Positions 50,821-59,350 are shown, counted from the first letter of the stretch. The stretch is DNA of 64,000 bases from Pseudarthrobacter phenanthrenivorans Sphe3 (GCF_000189535.1 NC_015147.1:1-64000), one strand, 5' to 3'. Translations and numbers: made by a program. Notes: generated from the sequence alone by a model not told the origin.

Positions 50821-51791
50821 GGCTACCCCCCATCGGCCTGGGCTGTATGTCGCTGAGTCACGCGTACGGTGTCCCCCCGTCGCGTGACGAGGGGCTGACG
50901 ATGCTGCGCACAGCTCTCGATGAAGGCATCGGGATGCTCGACACGGCAACACTGTACGGCGGCGGCCGCAACGAAGAGCTTGTAGGTGCTGCGATCGCGG
51001 GGCGCCGTGACGAGGTCTTCCTGGCGAGCAAGTGCGGGATGGCGTCCGTCGACGGCGTGAAAGTCATCGATGGACGCCCCGATACGCTGCGGGCACAGGT
51101 CGACGCTTCGCTGAGCCGCCTTGGCGTCGACTACATCGACCTGTACTACCTTCACCGGTGGGACAAGAAGGTGCCAATCGGCGATAGCGTCGGCGCGCTG
51201 GTCGAGATGGTCGCCGCGGGCAAGATCGGCGCAATCGGCCTGTCCGAGGTGTCGGTCGGGCGACTGCGCGAGGCGCAGGCAATCACCTCTATCGCAGCCG
51301 TGCAGAACGAGTACTCGCTGTGGAGTCGCAATGCCGAGCTTGGCATGCTCGACGCCACTCGCGAGGACGGCGTGACTCTGGTTGCGTTTTCGCCGGTCGG
51401 AAGGGGTTTCCTCGCCGATGCGATCAAGGACCCAACTGAGCTGTCCCCAAACGACATCCGCCGCAGTATGCCGCGCTTCCAGCCCGAGCACTGGGGTGCA
51501 AATGTGACGCTGCTGGCCTCTTGGCGAGAGCTGGCTGCGGAGGCCGGTTGCACCCCAGCACAGCTCGCGCTGGCCTGGCTGATCTCCCGCGGCGATCATG
51601 TTCTGCCGATCCCGGGAACAACGAGCGTCGCGCACCTGCGTGAGAACATGGCGGCGGCCGACATCTCTGTCGACGGCGCGCTGCTGACGCGGGCCGGCGA
51701 GCTGATTGGCACGGCCACCATCTCTGGCGCGCGATATGCGCCAGCATCTGCCGCCGAAGTAGACGCTGAGACTTTCGAGGATGCCGCATGA
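50817..51791 (+). CDS. Aldo/keto reductase of the lig operon
   Basis: About 324 residues, AKR superfamily. LDTATLYGGGRNEELVGAAI holds the catalytic Asp-Tyr, KCGMASVDGVKV the Lys region and LYYLHRWDKKVPIGDSVGAL the His. C-terminal PIPGTTSVAHLRENM binds the cofactor. Start GTG overlaps the ligC stop. No step of the protocatechuate 4,5-pathway needs it, so it may act on an aldehyde by-product or feed another substrate into the route. Confidence 0.82.
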   Translation: MRLPPIGLGCMSLSHAYGVPPSRDEGLTMLRTALDEGIGMLDTATLYGGGRNEELVGAAIAGRRDEVFLASKCGMASVDGVKVIDGRPDTLRAQVDASLSRLGVDYIDLYYLHRWDKKVPIGDSVGALVEMVAAGKIGAIGLSEVSVGRLREAQAITSIAAVQNEYSLWSRNAELGMLDATREDGVTLVAFSPVGRGFLADAIKDPTELSPNDIRRSMPRFQPEHWGANVTLLASWRELAAEAGCTPAQLALAWLISRGDHVLPIPGTTSVAHLRENMAAADISVDGALLTRAGELIGTATISGARYAPASAAEVDAETFEDAA

Positions 51792-52486
51792 AAGCGATCT
51801 CGTCGATGGCCACCCGCCGCGTTCTCGCCGACCTTGCCGAAGCTGCCGCCGCGGCGGGGCTACCGCTTCTGCAGCTCGAATCCGTAGGCGGAGTGGACGC
51901 CGCCCAGCGGGTGACCGCCGGCGAGCCGTTCGACCTTGTGTTCCTCGCCGAGGACGCTCTCCAACGCCTCGCTGCCGAGCGGCACGTCGACCCGGCATCC
52001 ATCGCCCCGATCGTACTGTCGGATGTCGCCGTAGGCGTGGCCGCACGCAGCGCCGATGCAGCAGCATGTTCCGGAGGCACGGCCTTTACGAATGCCGACG
52101 AGCTTCGCAGCGCCCTGCGCGCGGCATTCCGCATCGGATATTCCACCGGACCGAGCGGCCTTGAGCTGTTGCGAATGATCGACCACTGGGGCATGACCGA
52201 TGAAGTCAGCGACCGGCTTGTGCAGGCCCGTCCAGGCGTGCCCGTGGCGCGCCTGCTCGCAGATGGTGAGGTCGATCTCGGCCTGCAGCAGCTCAGCGAA
52301 CTGGTCGGGCAGCCCGGCGTGTGTATCCTCGGCGTCCTCCCGGCCGACTGCGCGATCAGCACGGTCTTCGCGGGTGCTGTCGCGACATCCTCCAACAACG
52401 CGGCTCGTGCTGCGGAGATGTTGGCTTTCTTCCGCTCCGACCTCGCGGCATCCATCAAGTCGTTGCACAGTTTTCGCGCGCCCTGA
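51788..52486 (+). CDS. ModA-like substrate-binding protein without signal peptide
   Basis: About 232 residues, type II periplasmic-binding fold similar to ModA: EPFDLVFLAEDALQRLAAER, AFRIGYSTGPSGLELLRMID and VDLGLQQLSELVGQPGVCIL. No signal peptide or lipobox and no transporter genes nearby. ATG overlaps the stop of the AKR gene, so it is made with the pathway enzymes in the cytoplasm. A cytoplasmic member of this fold in a catabolic operon may be an isomerase or sensor. The pathway still lacks an obvious 4-oxalomesaconate isomerase (LigU or GalD type). Confidence 0.7.
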   Translation: MKAISSMATRRVLADLAEAAAAAGLPLLQLESVGGVDAAQRVTAGEPFDLVFLAEDALQRLAAERHVDPASIAPIVLSDVAVGVAARSADAAACSGGTAFTNADELRSALRAAFRIGYSTGPSGLELLRMIDHWGMTDEVSDRLVQARPGVPVARLLADGEVDLGLQQLSELVGQPGVCILGVLPADCAISTVFAGAVATSSNNAARAAEMLAFFRSDLAASIKSLHSFRAP

Positions 52487-52659
52487 GGCCCTGCCGTGAC
52501 GTCTTGACTGATACAGGTCCTGCAGACATTTACGTCGATGCGAGACGCGCCGACGACCGTGGAGAAGGAACAGGCGAAGCGCGGTCCTGCTTTCCACTTC
52601 GCACCGGGGTCCACGGTGAGCTGGGTCAAACGCCTGAGCTCGTTCGGCCCACCGTATGA

Positions 52660-52911
52660 GCCCGTAAGTTCCGAGACGGCCCCGGGCAGGCTGTTTGCCG
52701 CCGTGACCCGGCGTATGGCACAGTCCAATGCCGGATCCTCGTCAAGTCAGGTCTCGCGTACGGCGTCGATGCCCCCGCGGCAGCAGAAATCAGCCACTTC
52801 GAATTAGTCGGCTCCACCATCGCCCAGATCTTGGATGGACCCCCCGCTATGGAAGGCAAGGAAAGCGATCCCGTCAACGAGCCAGGAGCCAAGGGCGCCA
52901 CCGCGCTGTGA
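52660..52911 (+). pseudogene. Orphan protein-like C-terminal remnant
   Basis: A stop-free stretch of about 83 codons without a start, ending in TGA. The sequence reads like a real protein end (AYGTVQCRILVKSGLAYGVD, ISHFELVGSTIAQILDG) but no family is recognised. It lies between the tail-to-tail lig and pht operons, so it may be the residue of a lost pathway gene. The rest of 52487-52914 holds nothing else. Confidence 0.3.
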
Positions 52912-52914
52912 GGG

Positions 52915-53766
52915 CTAAAGCAGCAGTCCTTGAAGGTCCTCAGCGGAGGTGCGAAGCATTTCCCCGAGTTCGGCTCGCAGCTTGTCGGACATGCGATGGG
53001 CGGGCACCGAAACGTTTATTCCGTAAAGCGTGCCGCTCGGTCCCGCAATCGATACGGCGACCGAAGTGACCCCGTCTTCGCTTTCTTCCCTGCTTGTCGC
53101 GTAACCAATGCGGCGAATTTCATCAAGTTCGGCTTCAAGGTCAACCCGCGACGTTATGGAGTTTCCTGTCAGGCCTGGGAGTTCCTTCTTCGGGTAGAGC
53201 GCATGTAGCTGCTCCTGGGTGAGCCGGCTCAACATCGCTTTTCCTGTAGCAGTGCAATTCGCCGGTAACGTGAGGCCTTGTCGGGAACCTACCCGCACTG
53301 CCCTTGAGCTTTCGATGGCATCGATGAATTGGGCATCTGTCCTCTCGAGACGGGCGAAGTGGACCGTTTCCCCTGTTTGCTGGAATAGCTGTTCAAGGAC
53401 AGGGCGGGCGAGGGTCCTTATGTCCACTTGACGCCTGATGGCGAAAGCAATGGAGCTGAGCGCCTGGCCTGGCTCATAGGCGCGAGTAGCCGGATTTTGC
53501 CGCACGAAACCCCGGTAGAGCAACATCCCCATAAGCCGGTGCGCCGTCGAGGATGCGACTCCCAGATAGTTACTCGCATCTGTCAACCGGATGCTGGGTT
53601 GGGTTTCGAATAGCAGTAGCAGTCGCAATGCATTGTCAACAGATTCGATACGGTACTGCGGGGGCGGACCGTTTCTGGACTCGGTGTCTGTATTTGTTGA
53701 CTGCATGCCTAACATCGTATCCAGCCCGAGTGCGGGTCTCTGTTTTCCTTTGGTGGCTAGCTTCAC
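52915..53766 (-). CDS. phtR: IclR-type regulator of the phthalate operon
   Basis: About 283 residues. N-terminal winged HTH YRIESVDNALRLLLLFETQ and LTDASNYLGVASSTAHRLMG; C-terminal IclR effector domain with FIDAIESSRAVRVGSRQG and PANCTATGKAMLSRL. Last gene of the phthalate operon, as PhtR is in Arthrobacter keyseri. GTG at 53766 has AAGG seven bases upstream and overlaps the phtC stop (GTGA); ATGs at 53715 and 53706 are alternatives. It probably binds the two 19-bp sites upstream of phtAa. Confidence 0.85.
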   Translation of the reverse strand: MKLATKGKQRPALGLDTMLGMQSTNTDTESRNGPPPQYRIESVDNALRLLLLFETQPSIRLTDASNYLGVASSTAHRLMGMLLYRGFVRQNPATRAYEPGQALSSIAFAIRRQVDIRTLARPVLEQLFQQTGETVHFARLERTDAQFIDAIESSRAVRVGSRQGLTLPANCTATGKAMLSRLTQEQLHALYPKKELPGLTGNSITSRVDLEAELDEIRRIGYATSREESEDGVTSVAVSIAGPSGTLYGINVSVPAHRMSDKLRAELGEMLRTSAEDLQGLLL

Positions 53767-54509
53767 TCGGCGGCCTTCAGCCGGGCGAGTTCGTGTCTCC
53801 AGGCCGTTTGGGTGTTGAACGATCCACCCAGGTCGGGCAGTTCAGCCATGTCCGATTCTGGAAGGTCTGCGAGCTCTCCCCCGGATGCCGTTACCTGGAG
53901 TGACAACCCGGCAAGCGTATCTACGCTGATCGCCTGGAGCACTGCTTGCTCCACAGTCTCCGCGGCGCTGGTCAGCCCATGGCCGCGGAGCAGCACTATA
54001 GGACGGTCACCCATGGCGTGGAGCATTTCCGCCGCCAGCTGGCGGTTCCTGACCAGCACTCCTCGCGGGTACACGGGCACCCCGCCGGCTGCCAGGCGGG
54101 TCCCGGGAATATCGAAGGCTCCGACGATCGGGCGGACACCAAGCCCGGCGAGGTCCGCGGCGACAACCCGCGGCGGGTGCGCGTGGACGACCGCGTTAAT
54201 GTCACTGCGTTGCCGTAACAGTTCGGTGTGCAGTGGAAGTTCGTTCGGGACGGCGTAGCCTCCCTCCAGCTCGCCCTCAGCAGCAGGGTTGCCGTCGAGG
54301 TCCACCAGGCGGATGTCGCTGGCTTCGGTGAATGCCAATCCTCGCTCCTGGGGGCCCCTGCATCGAACGAGCAGGCTGTTCTCGCCTATTCGGAGGCTGA
54401 TATGGCCGAGGATTCCGTCTGCCAGGCCGCGGTGTGCCAGCACGCGGCAGGCCAATGCAATGGCTTCCCTTTCCGCGGCGTGTGCCGGGGGCGGCTGAGT
54501 TTGTCCCAT
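53763..54509 (-). CDS. phtC: 3,4-dihydroxyphthalate decarboxylase (class II aldolase fold)
   Basis: About 248 residues. Class II aldolase/adducin fold with metal-binding His in INAVVHAHPPRVVAADL and VLLRGHGLTSAAE, and the acidic residue in NELPLHTELLRQ. In the phthalate route it removes CO2 from 3,4-dihydroxyphthalate to give protocatechuate. ATG at 54509 overlaps the phtAd stop (TAATG); the open frame extends upstream but only through phtAd. Position in the operon matches PhtC. Confidence 0.85.
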   Translation of the reverse strand: MGQTQPPPAHAAEREAIALACRVLAHRGLADGILGHISLRIGENSLLVRCRGPQERGLAFTEASDIRLVDLDGNPAAEGELEGGYAVPNELPLHTELLRQRSDINAVVHAHPPRVVAADLAGLGVRPIVGAFDIPGTRLAAGGVPVYPRGVLVRNRQLAAEMLHAMGDRPIVLLRGHGLTSAAETVEQAVLQAISVDTLAGLSLQVTASGGELADLPESDMAELPDLGGSFNTQTAWRHELARLKAAE

Positions 54510-55741
54510 TACGATGCCGTCAGTGGCTGGGGGTCCAGCATCGGTTCTAGTTTTTCCCGCAGTTCTTGGACCGTGATCCCCGGACCCATGCCCCGCCGGC
54601 ATGCCAGAAGGGCCTTTGGCCAGTTCACGATCGCTGCACCGCTCAGGTTGGTACCGTCGACTGTGTAGAGGGCGGCAAAGCGGCCGTGAACTTCCGGATG
54701 CCCGATGGTAACGTGTTCGGCGTTTCCGCCCACCCGGCCTACCACCTGGATCTTCCAGTCATGTTGGTCGCTCCAGACGTATTCGACCGGAGTGTAGGCG
54801 CGGGGGTTCTCCGGATGGGTGATGTTGTAAGCCACGCACGCTGCCTGCTCGACGGCGTTCGTCCAGTGCTCAATCCGGATATCCTCGCCGTGTTTTTGGT
54901 GCCGCCACCGGGCAACGTCGCCGACGCCGTAGATTTGCGGGGCGTCCACCGTACGGCAGTATTCGTCGAGCACCAGTCCGTTATCCACGAGCAGACCCGA
55001 AGAACTGAGCCAGGCATCATTGGGAACGGCGCCAATTCCGACCAGAACTGTGGCGGCCTCCAGGTTCTGGCCGTTGGTGAGCCGCAGGGTGAAGGAGCCC
55101 TGTTCGCCGTCGATGGTCTCAACCCCGGTACCAAAGATCGTCGTCACGCCGTTGCTGCGGTGAAGGTCTCCGAACCATTGCCCGACTTCAGCATTGAAGA
55201 TCCGGCTCATGGGGACCGGGAGGGGGTCAATGACTGTCACTTCCAGACCGAGTCCTCGTGCTGTCGCCGCGGCTTCTGCCCCGATGAACCCCGCACCGAT
55301 GACAGCCAGCTGTCCCCCCTTTGCAAGATCTGCGCGAAGGCTGCGGGCATCGTCGAGGGTACGAAGAACATGGATGCCGGGCCGGTGTCCCCACGGGGAG
55401 GGCCGGGCAAAGGCGCCTGTGGCAATGACCAAGTTATCGAAGCGCAGAGCTTCACGGCCCTGCAGCTGGAGCAGGTTGCCCGCGACGTCGATCCCGGTAG
55501 CGGCATGTCCAAGCTCCAGTTCTATGCCCAGTTCCTGCGCCTGGTCGCGGTTCAGCAAGCAGGCGGAGGCTTCGGTCGCTGTACCCGCCAGGACGGCCTT
55601 GGACAAGGGTGGTTTGTCGTAGGGCAGTTCTGTTTCTTCACCGACGATGACGATGCGTCCTTCGTATCCCTCCAGGCGTAAGGACTGCGCCGTGCGCACG
55701 CCCCCGATGGAGGAACCGACGATGACAGTTACTGTATCCAA
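54509..55741 (-). CDS. phtAd: Phthalate dioxygenase ferredoxin reductase
   Basis: About 410 residues, FAD-dependent. FAD motif VTVIVGSSIGGVRTAQSLR, NAD motif GGQLAVIGAGFIGAEAAA and C-terminal IYGVGDVARWRHQ. It passes electrons from NAD(P)H to the ferredoxin PhtAc. Start is TTG at 55741 with GGAGGACTAG directly before it. Its stop overlaps phtC. Confidence 0.9.
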   Translation of the reverse strand: MDTVTVIVGSSIGGVRTAQSLRLEGYEGRIVIVGEETELPYDKPPLSKAVLAGTATEASACLLNRDQAQELGIELELGHAATGIDVAGNLLQLQGREALRFDNLVIATGAFARPSPWGHRPGIHVLRTLDDARSLRADLAKGGQLAVIGAGFIGAEAAATARGLGLEVTVIDPLPVPMSRIFNAEVGQWFGDLHRSNGVTTIFGTGVETIDGEQGSFTLRLTNGQNLEAATVLVGIGAVPNDAWLSSSGLLVDNGLVLDEYCRTVDAPQIYGVGDVARWRHQKHGEDIRIEHWTNAVEQAACVAYNITHPENPRAYTPVEYVWSDQHDWKIQVVGRVGGNAEHVTIGHPEVHGRFAALYTVDGTNLSGAAIVNWPKALLACRRGMGPGITVQELREKLEPMLDPQPLTAS

Positions 55742-55936
55742 CTAGTCCTCCACTATCAGGGCGGAAACGGGGCAGCTGCGGGCTGCCTCCACGACGCGGG
55801 CTCGGTCAGCCTCGGGTACCTCGGTCTTGAGGAGGACTACGATCCCGTCATCATCCAGATCGAAGTAGTCGGTCGCCCCGACAACGCAGTTGGCGTACCC
55901 TTGGCAGGCTGCGAGGTCTGCTTTTACGACAGGCAT
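55742..55936 (-). CDS. phtAc: Phthalate dioxygenase ferredoxin
   Basis: 64 residues, small [3Fe-4S]-type ferredoxin. Cys ligands are in DLAACQGYANCVVGATDYF and the terminal AARSCPVSALIVED. It carries electrons from PhtAd to the Rieske oxygenase. AAGGAG lies eight bases before ATG at 55936. Confidence 0.9.
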   Translation of the reverse strand: MPVVKADLAACQGYANCVVGATDYFDLDDDGIVVLLKTEVPEADRARVVEAARSCPVSALIVED

Positions 55937-55953
55937 GTTCAAAGCTCCTTGGC

Positions 55954-56292
55954 CTAAGTTTTGCTGTTCTTCTTGAATTGGGGCGGCCGTTCATCCTCGG
56001 GGATGAGCGGACCGAAGGGATTTCCGATCATGGCGGAGAACGTTGCCGGCGCCTGCCAGGTCAGTGACTCAAGTTCCAGGGGGCACAAAGAGACCCACTG
56101 GCCGGAGCGCGGGGATGTGATCATCAGCCTGGAACCGTTGCGTGTCTCCACCCTGCTGATGTGCACTTCGGAAAACTCATTGGCAATGACGATCGGGGCG
56201 CCGGTGGTGTGTGCTTCCAGCCGGAGGCGTTCCTCTGCCGCGCGAATGGCGGCAAGGCGGTCTTCTTCCTCGCCTTCCCATCCGATTTTCAT
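55954..56292 (-). CDS. Small protein of the phthalate dioxygenase operon, unknown role
   Basis: About 112 residues, no recognised family. Charged N-terminus (GWEGEEEDRLAAIRAAEERL) then a beta-rich part with TGAPIVIANEFSEVHISRVE and SGQWVSLCPLELESL, and a basic end. Its ATG overlaps the phtAb stop (ATGA) and it sits between the oxygenase small subunit and the ferredoxin, so it is translated in step with the enzyme. It may assist assembly of the oxygenase, which is only a guess. Confidence 0.65.
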   Translation of the reverse strand: MKIGWEGEEEDRLAAIRAAEERLRLEAHTTGAPIVIANEFSEVHISRVETRNGSRLMITSPRSGQWVSLCPLELESLTWQAPATFSAMIGNPFGPLIPEDERPPQFKKNSKT

Positions 56293-56888
56293 AGGAATAT
56301 GGCCAGGTTCTGCATGCGGATAACCGATTCGTCCACCATGATGGTTCGGCGTGCGAGCTCCCATCCCGTTCCGGTACGGCGCAGCAGGTCTTCCCGGCCG
56401 GCGGACACCGTGGCTGCTTCACGCACGTCACCCCTGCTGCGGAAGAGCAGGACCGCCGAATCCACGATGATTTCATCCGGATTGTCTGTGCGGAATGTTC
56501 GAACGTTCGTGACGTAGTGGCGTAACCGTGAAGGCGGGTCTTCTGTCCAGGCATGTTCGGTGGCGAAACGCGCTACCCGCCGGCTGAGCGAGTACCTGTT
56601 TTCGTCGAGATGGGCCATGCCGGGGGACGTGGTGTATCCGGCGCCGAGGGCGGTCGTTACCCGGACCGGCATGAGATAGTGCACGTCTTCAGCGATTCGT
56701 GACATCCAGGCGTCGTAGTCCTGGGCGTCCAGGAGATAGGCTTCATCAACCAGCCAGCGGTGCGCCTGAAGGTGGAGCGCGTCGTCGAACGGGAGGGATT
56801 CTCCTGTTCTCTGGGTGCGCGGGGCATGCCCGCCCAGAACGGACTGTTCGGAAAGGGTCTTGCCGTTGCGGTCGGCTTCAACACTCAT
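56289..56888 (-). CDS. phtAb: Phthalate 3,4-dioxygenase small subunit
   Basis: About 199 residues, NTF2-like beta subunit of ring-hydroxylating dioxygenases: LQAHRWLVDEAYLLDAQDYD, WMSRIAEDVHYLMPVRVTT, HLDENRYSLSRRVARF and the C-terminal GREDLLRRTGTGWELARRTI. It stabilises the catalytic PhtAa trimer. ATG at 56888 has GAGGAGG upstream and follows the phtAa stop by two bases. Confidence 0.9.
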   Translation of the reverse strand: MSVEADRNGKTLSEQSVLGGHAPRTQRTGESLPFDDALHLQAHRWLVDEAYLLDAQDYDAWMSRIAEDVHYLMPVRVTTALGAGYTTSPGMAHLDENRYSLSRRVARFATEHAWTEDPPSRLRHYVTNVRTFRTDNPDEIIVDSAVLLFRSRGDVREAATVSAGREDLLRRTGTGWELARRTIMVDESVIRMQNLAIFL

Positions 56889-56890
56889 GG

Positions 56891-58354
56891 CTAGGCCTCC
56901 TCTGAAATGATCTGCGCAGTTGGGACAACGGTGCTTCCGGCGGGGGCCAGTGAAGGGCCCGCCCCGCCGGCCGGGGGTGCCTGAATCGGGTCGGTGCCGA
57001 CGTGCAGCTGAGCCGCCTTCTCCATCGGCCGTCCCAAGTGGTCGGCCCACCGCCGCAGCAGTTCACGCTGGTTGTATTCGCTGTAGCCGATCCGGGTGGA
57101 ACCTGGCCCTGAATACTCATCGGAGGTCAGCGGTTCTACAACGTTCTGCCCGTTTTCCAGCATGCCCATACGGCTGTTGAGCAGCAGGCGGCGGGCCATC
57201 GGGCCACCCGCCGTGCTCGTCAGCGAGACCCAGTTTTCAACGTCATCCTGTTCGAACATGCCGCCGCTGCCGAAGCACATGAGATAGGCCTTGTACGAAA
57301 GCGCCTTGAATTCCTCGGACGCGTTCTTGTCCACGGCGAACCAGGAAACGATCTCGGTCTCGTCTTCGCTGATGGGCTGCCATTGGCGGATGGAGATAAA
57401 TGGGAGAACTTCGTCGGAGTCTTCTTCTACACGGGGCCAGTTATGGACGAAGCTCATGTTTGGGAAGACCGAGGCGGCCGACACCATGAACCCGTCCTTG
57501 CCCACGACATCGAGCTGCTCCTGGCTCCACTGTTCCTTCATCCGCGCGATCATGTCGTCCGGGTAACCGACGTAGCGCAGCCGGTCTTCCAGGGTGCCTT
57601 CGGGAAGCTTGTAGGTGGTTCCGCCGCCGTTACCGGCCCAGTACGTTGTGCCATCCTTGCGCTTCTCCGCCTTTGGCTCGCGGAAGAGGCCAATTTCAAC
57701 CACCGACGTGTGCGTTTGGGGCGTGTGGTACATGTCGCCGGCGAAGTTTTCAGCACCGATCTTCCAGTTCGCCTTGACCCGCCACCGCTGAGGGCCGCGG
57801 AGTTCAATGCCGTCAGCACTTTGCTTGGTGTAGTAGTCCATGTAGAACTTGAAGTCGCCCAGGAAGTCCTCGAGGGGTTCCGCGTCGGGGTCAAGGCTAA
57901 TGAAAATCAGCCCGTTATATACGCCCAGGGACGGGGCGGGAAGCAGGGTCTGCCCTTTTTTCTTGAAGCCCTCTTCGCCGCCGTAGGCCTCCTTATGGAA
58001 CGGCAGGCCCACAATGCGTCCGTCATTGCGGTAGGACCAGCCGTGGTAGGGGCAACGGAAATGCGAGGCGTTTCCCATTTCGGCCCGGCAGACCTGCATT
58101 CCGCGGTGCAGGCACATATTGAAGAGGGCGCGGATTTCGCCCTGCTCGTCGCGGGAAATGATGAATGAGTCTTCCAGCACGCGGCGCACCACGTAGTCGC
58201 CGGCTTCTGGCACCTCCGACTCATGGGCGACGAAGAGCCAGCTCCGTCCGAAGAGGCGCTCCTTTTCGAGTTCGAAGATCTCCTTGTCGTTGTAGATGTG
58301 TGCAGGAATCATGCCTCGTTGCACGTCCTGGATGACGCTGGTCTGATCTGTCAT
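56891..58354 (-). CDS. phtAa: Phthalate 3,4-dioxygenase large subunit
   Basis: About 487 residues. Rieske [2Fe-2S] site: NMCLHRGMQVCRAEMG and HFRCPYHGWSYRNDGR. Mononuclear Fe site: NWKIGAENFAGDMYHTPQTH with two His and a downstream Asp. It adds both atoms of O2 to phthalate to form the 3,4-dihydrodiol. ATG at 58354 follows AAGGAG eight bases upstream. The promoter region ahead carries two tandem 19-bp sites likely bound by PhtR. Confidence 0.92.
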   Translation of the reverse strand: MTDQTSVIQDVQRGMIPAHIYNDKEIFELEKERLFGRSWLFVAHESEVPEAGDYVVRRVLEDSFIISRDEQGEIRALFNMCLHRGMQVCRAEMGNASHFRCPYHGWSYRNDGRIVGLPFHKEAYGGEEGFKKKGQTLLPAPSLGVYNGLIFISLDPDAEPLEDFLGDFKFYMDYYTKQSADGIELRGPQRWRVKANWKIGAENFAGDMYHTPQTHTSVVEIGLFREPKAEKRKDGTTYWAGNGGGTTYKLPEGTLEDRLRYVGYPDDMIARMKEQWSQEQLDVVGKDGFMVSAASVFPNMSFVHNWPRVEEDSDEVLPFISIRQWQPISEDETEIVSWFAVDKNASEEFKALSYKAYLMCFGSGGMFEQDDVENWVSLTSTAGGPMARRLLLNSRMGMLENGQNVVEPLTSDEYSGPGSTRIGYSEYNQRELLRRWADHLGRPMEKAAQLHVGTDPIQAPPAGGAGPSLAPAGSTVVPTAQIISEEA

Positions 58355-58387
58355 GAAAGGTCTCCTTCGTTGGGCCCGCATGCTGGT

Positions 58388-58426
58388 TTCTCTGTTTTGC
58401 AGAGAATATTTCTGTATTCAAGAGAA
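58388..58426. promoter_or_regulatory. Two tandem 19-bp palindromic sites, likely PhtR operators
   Basis: TTCTCTGTTTTGCAGAGAA (58388-58406) is a 7-5-7 inverted repeat. ATTTCTGTATTCAAGAGAA (58408-58426) is a degenerate copy 20 bp along, about two helical turns. They lie 34-72 bases before the phtAa start. Such spaced pairs fit an IclR-type regulator. The rest of 58427-58486 shows no other element. Confidence 0.65.
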
Positions 58427-58486
58427 TGACTGAAAATGTGACGTTCGTCAACCCCTCTCACTTCAGAGAGAGGAGCATAGGCCGAG

Positions 58487-59350
58487 TCAATGGCCATTTT
58501 CGGGTGAGTCAGAATCACGGGCGGCCTCTTCGCCCCTGTCCAACTTCCGAATCGAGGCCATCTCTCCCGCGGTGAGCGAGAAGTCGAAAACGGATAAGTT
58601 TTCTTTGAGCCACAGAGGGTCGGATGCTTGCGGGATGGGGACGATGTCCTGTTGGACATGCCACCGCAGCAGGACTTGGGCTGGAGATTTGTCCAGGCGC
58701 TGAGCGATCTCGATGATCAGCGGATTCGCCCGCAGACCGGAGGACCGACCGATAGGACTCCAGGCTTCGGTGACTATTCCCAATAACCTGTGGACAGCGC
58801 GCGGCTCAGTCCGGGCAAGGTCGGGGCTCAGTTGGATCTGGTTTACGTCCGGAACTACTCCCGTTGCATCGATAATGTCCTTCAGGTGGGCTGGTTTGAA
58901 ATTTGAAACTCCAATGGCTTTTACACGGCCCTCCTCCAGCAACTTCACAAGGCCCTTCCAGGCGTCCACGTACTTGCCCAAGGCCGGAACCGGCCAGTGA
59001 CACATGAACATGTCCAGATGGTCAAGGCCGAGTTTGCGCAGGCTCTCGTCGTAGGCGCGCTGCACTCCATCGATGCTGTGGGACTCTTTGTTGAACTTGC
59101 TGGAAATAAATAATTCGGATCGGGGGACGCCGGCGGTGCGGATGCCCCGGCCGACTGCTTCTTCGTTTCTGTACTGGAACGCGGTGTCGACCAGGCGGTA
59201 ACCGCTCTGCAGTGCGAAACGCACCGCAGTTTCGCACTCGTCTTCCAGCATCGGCCAGGTTCCGAGGCCAAGCCGGGGAATGGTGTGTCCGTGCGGCAAT
59301 TTCAGCCGGGGAATGTCCGAAGCAGTGGTGTCAGTCGTTTCAGTTGTCAT
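58487..59350 (-). CDS. phtB: Aldo/keto reductase, probable phthalate dihydrodiol dehydrogenase
   Basis: About 287 residues, AKR family. LVDTAFQYRNEEAVGRGIR (catalytic Asp/Tyr), LFISSKFNKESHS (Lys) and DMFMCHWPVPALG (His) are visible. Its place before phtAa fits PhtB, which oxidises the cis-3,4-dihydrodiol of phthalate. It is assigned by position and the need for this step; the family match of PhtB is recalled, not proven. ATG at 59350 overlaps the MFS gene stop by 11 bases. Confidence 0.72.
   Translation of the reverse strand: MTTETTDTTASDIPRLKLPHGHTIPRLGLGTWPMLEDECETAVRFALQSGYRLVDTAFQYRNEEAVGRGIRTAGVPRSELFISSKFNKESHSIDGVQRAYDESLRKLGLDHLDMFMCHWPVPALGKYVDAWKGLVKLLEEGRVKAIGVSNFKPAHLKDIIDATGVVPDVNQIQLSPDLARTEPRAVHRLLGIVTEAWSPIGRSSGLRANPLIIEIAQRLDKSPAQVLLRWHVQQDIVPIPQASDPLWLKENLSVFDFSLTAGEMASIRKLDRGEEAARDSDSPENGH

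Noticed and set aside
51424..52728. 434-codon and 414-codon minus-strand frames across the AKR/ModA-like region (also 50823-52067)
   Set aside because: Arg- and Ser-rich, no domain, and they oppose genes with good family matches and coupled starts.
54566..55681. 371-codon plus-strand frame opposite phtAd
   Set aside because: phtAd has both Rossmann motifs on the minus strand; the plus frame is a GC shadow.
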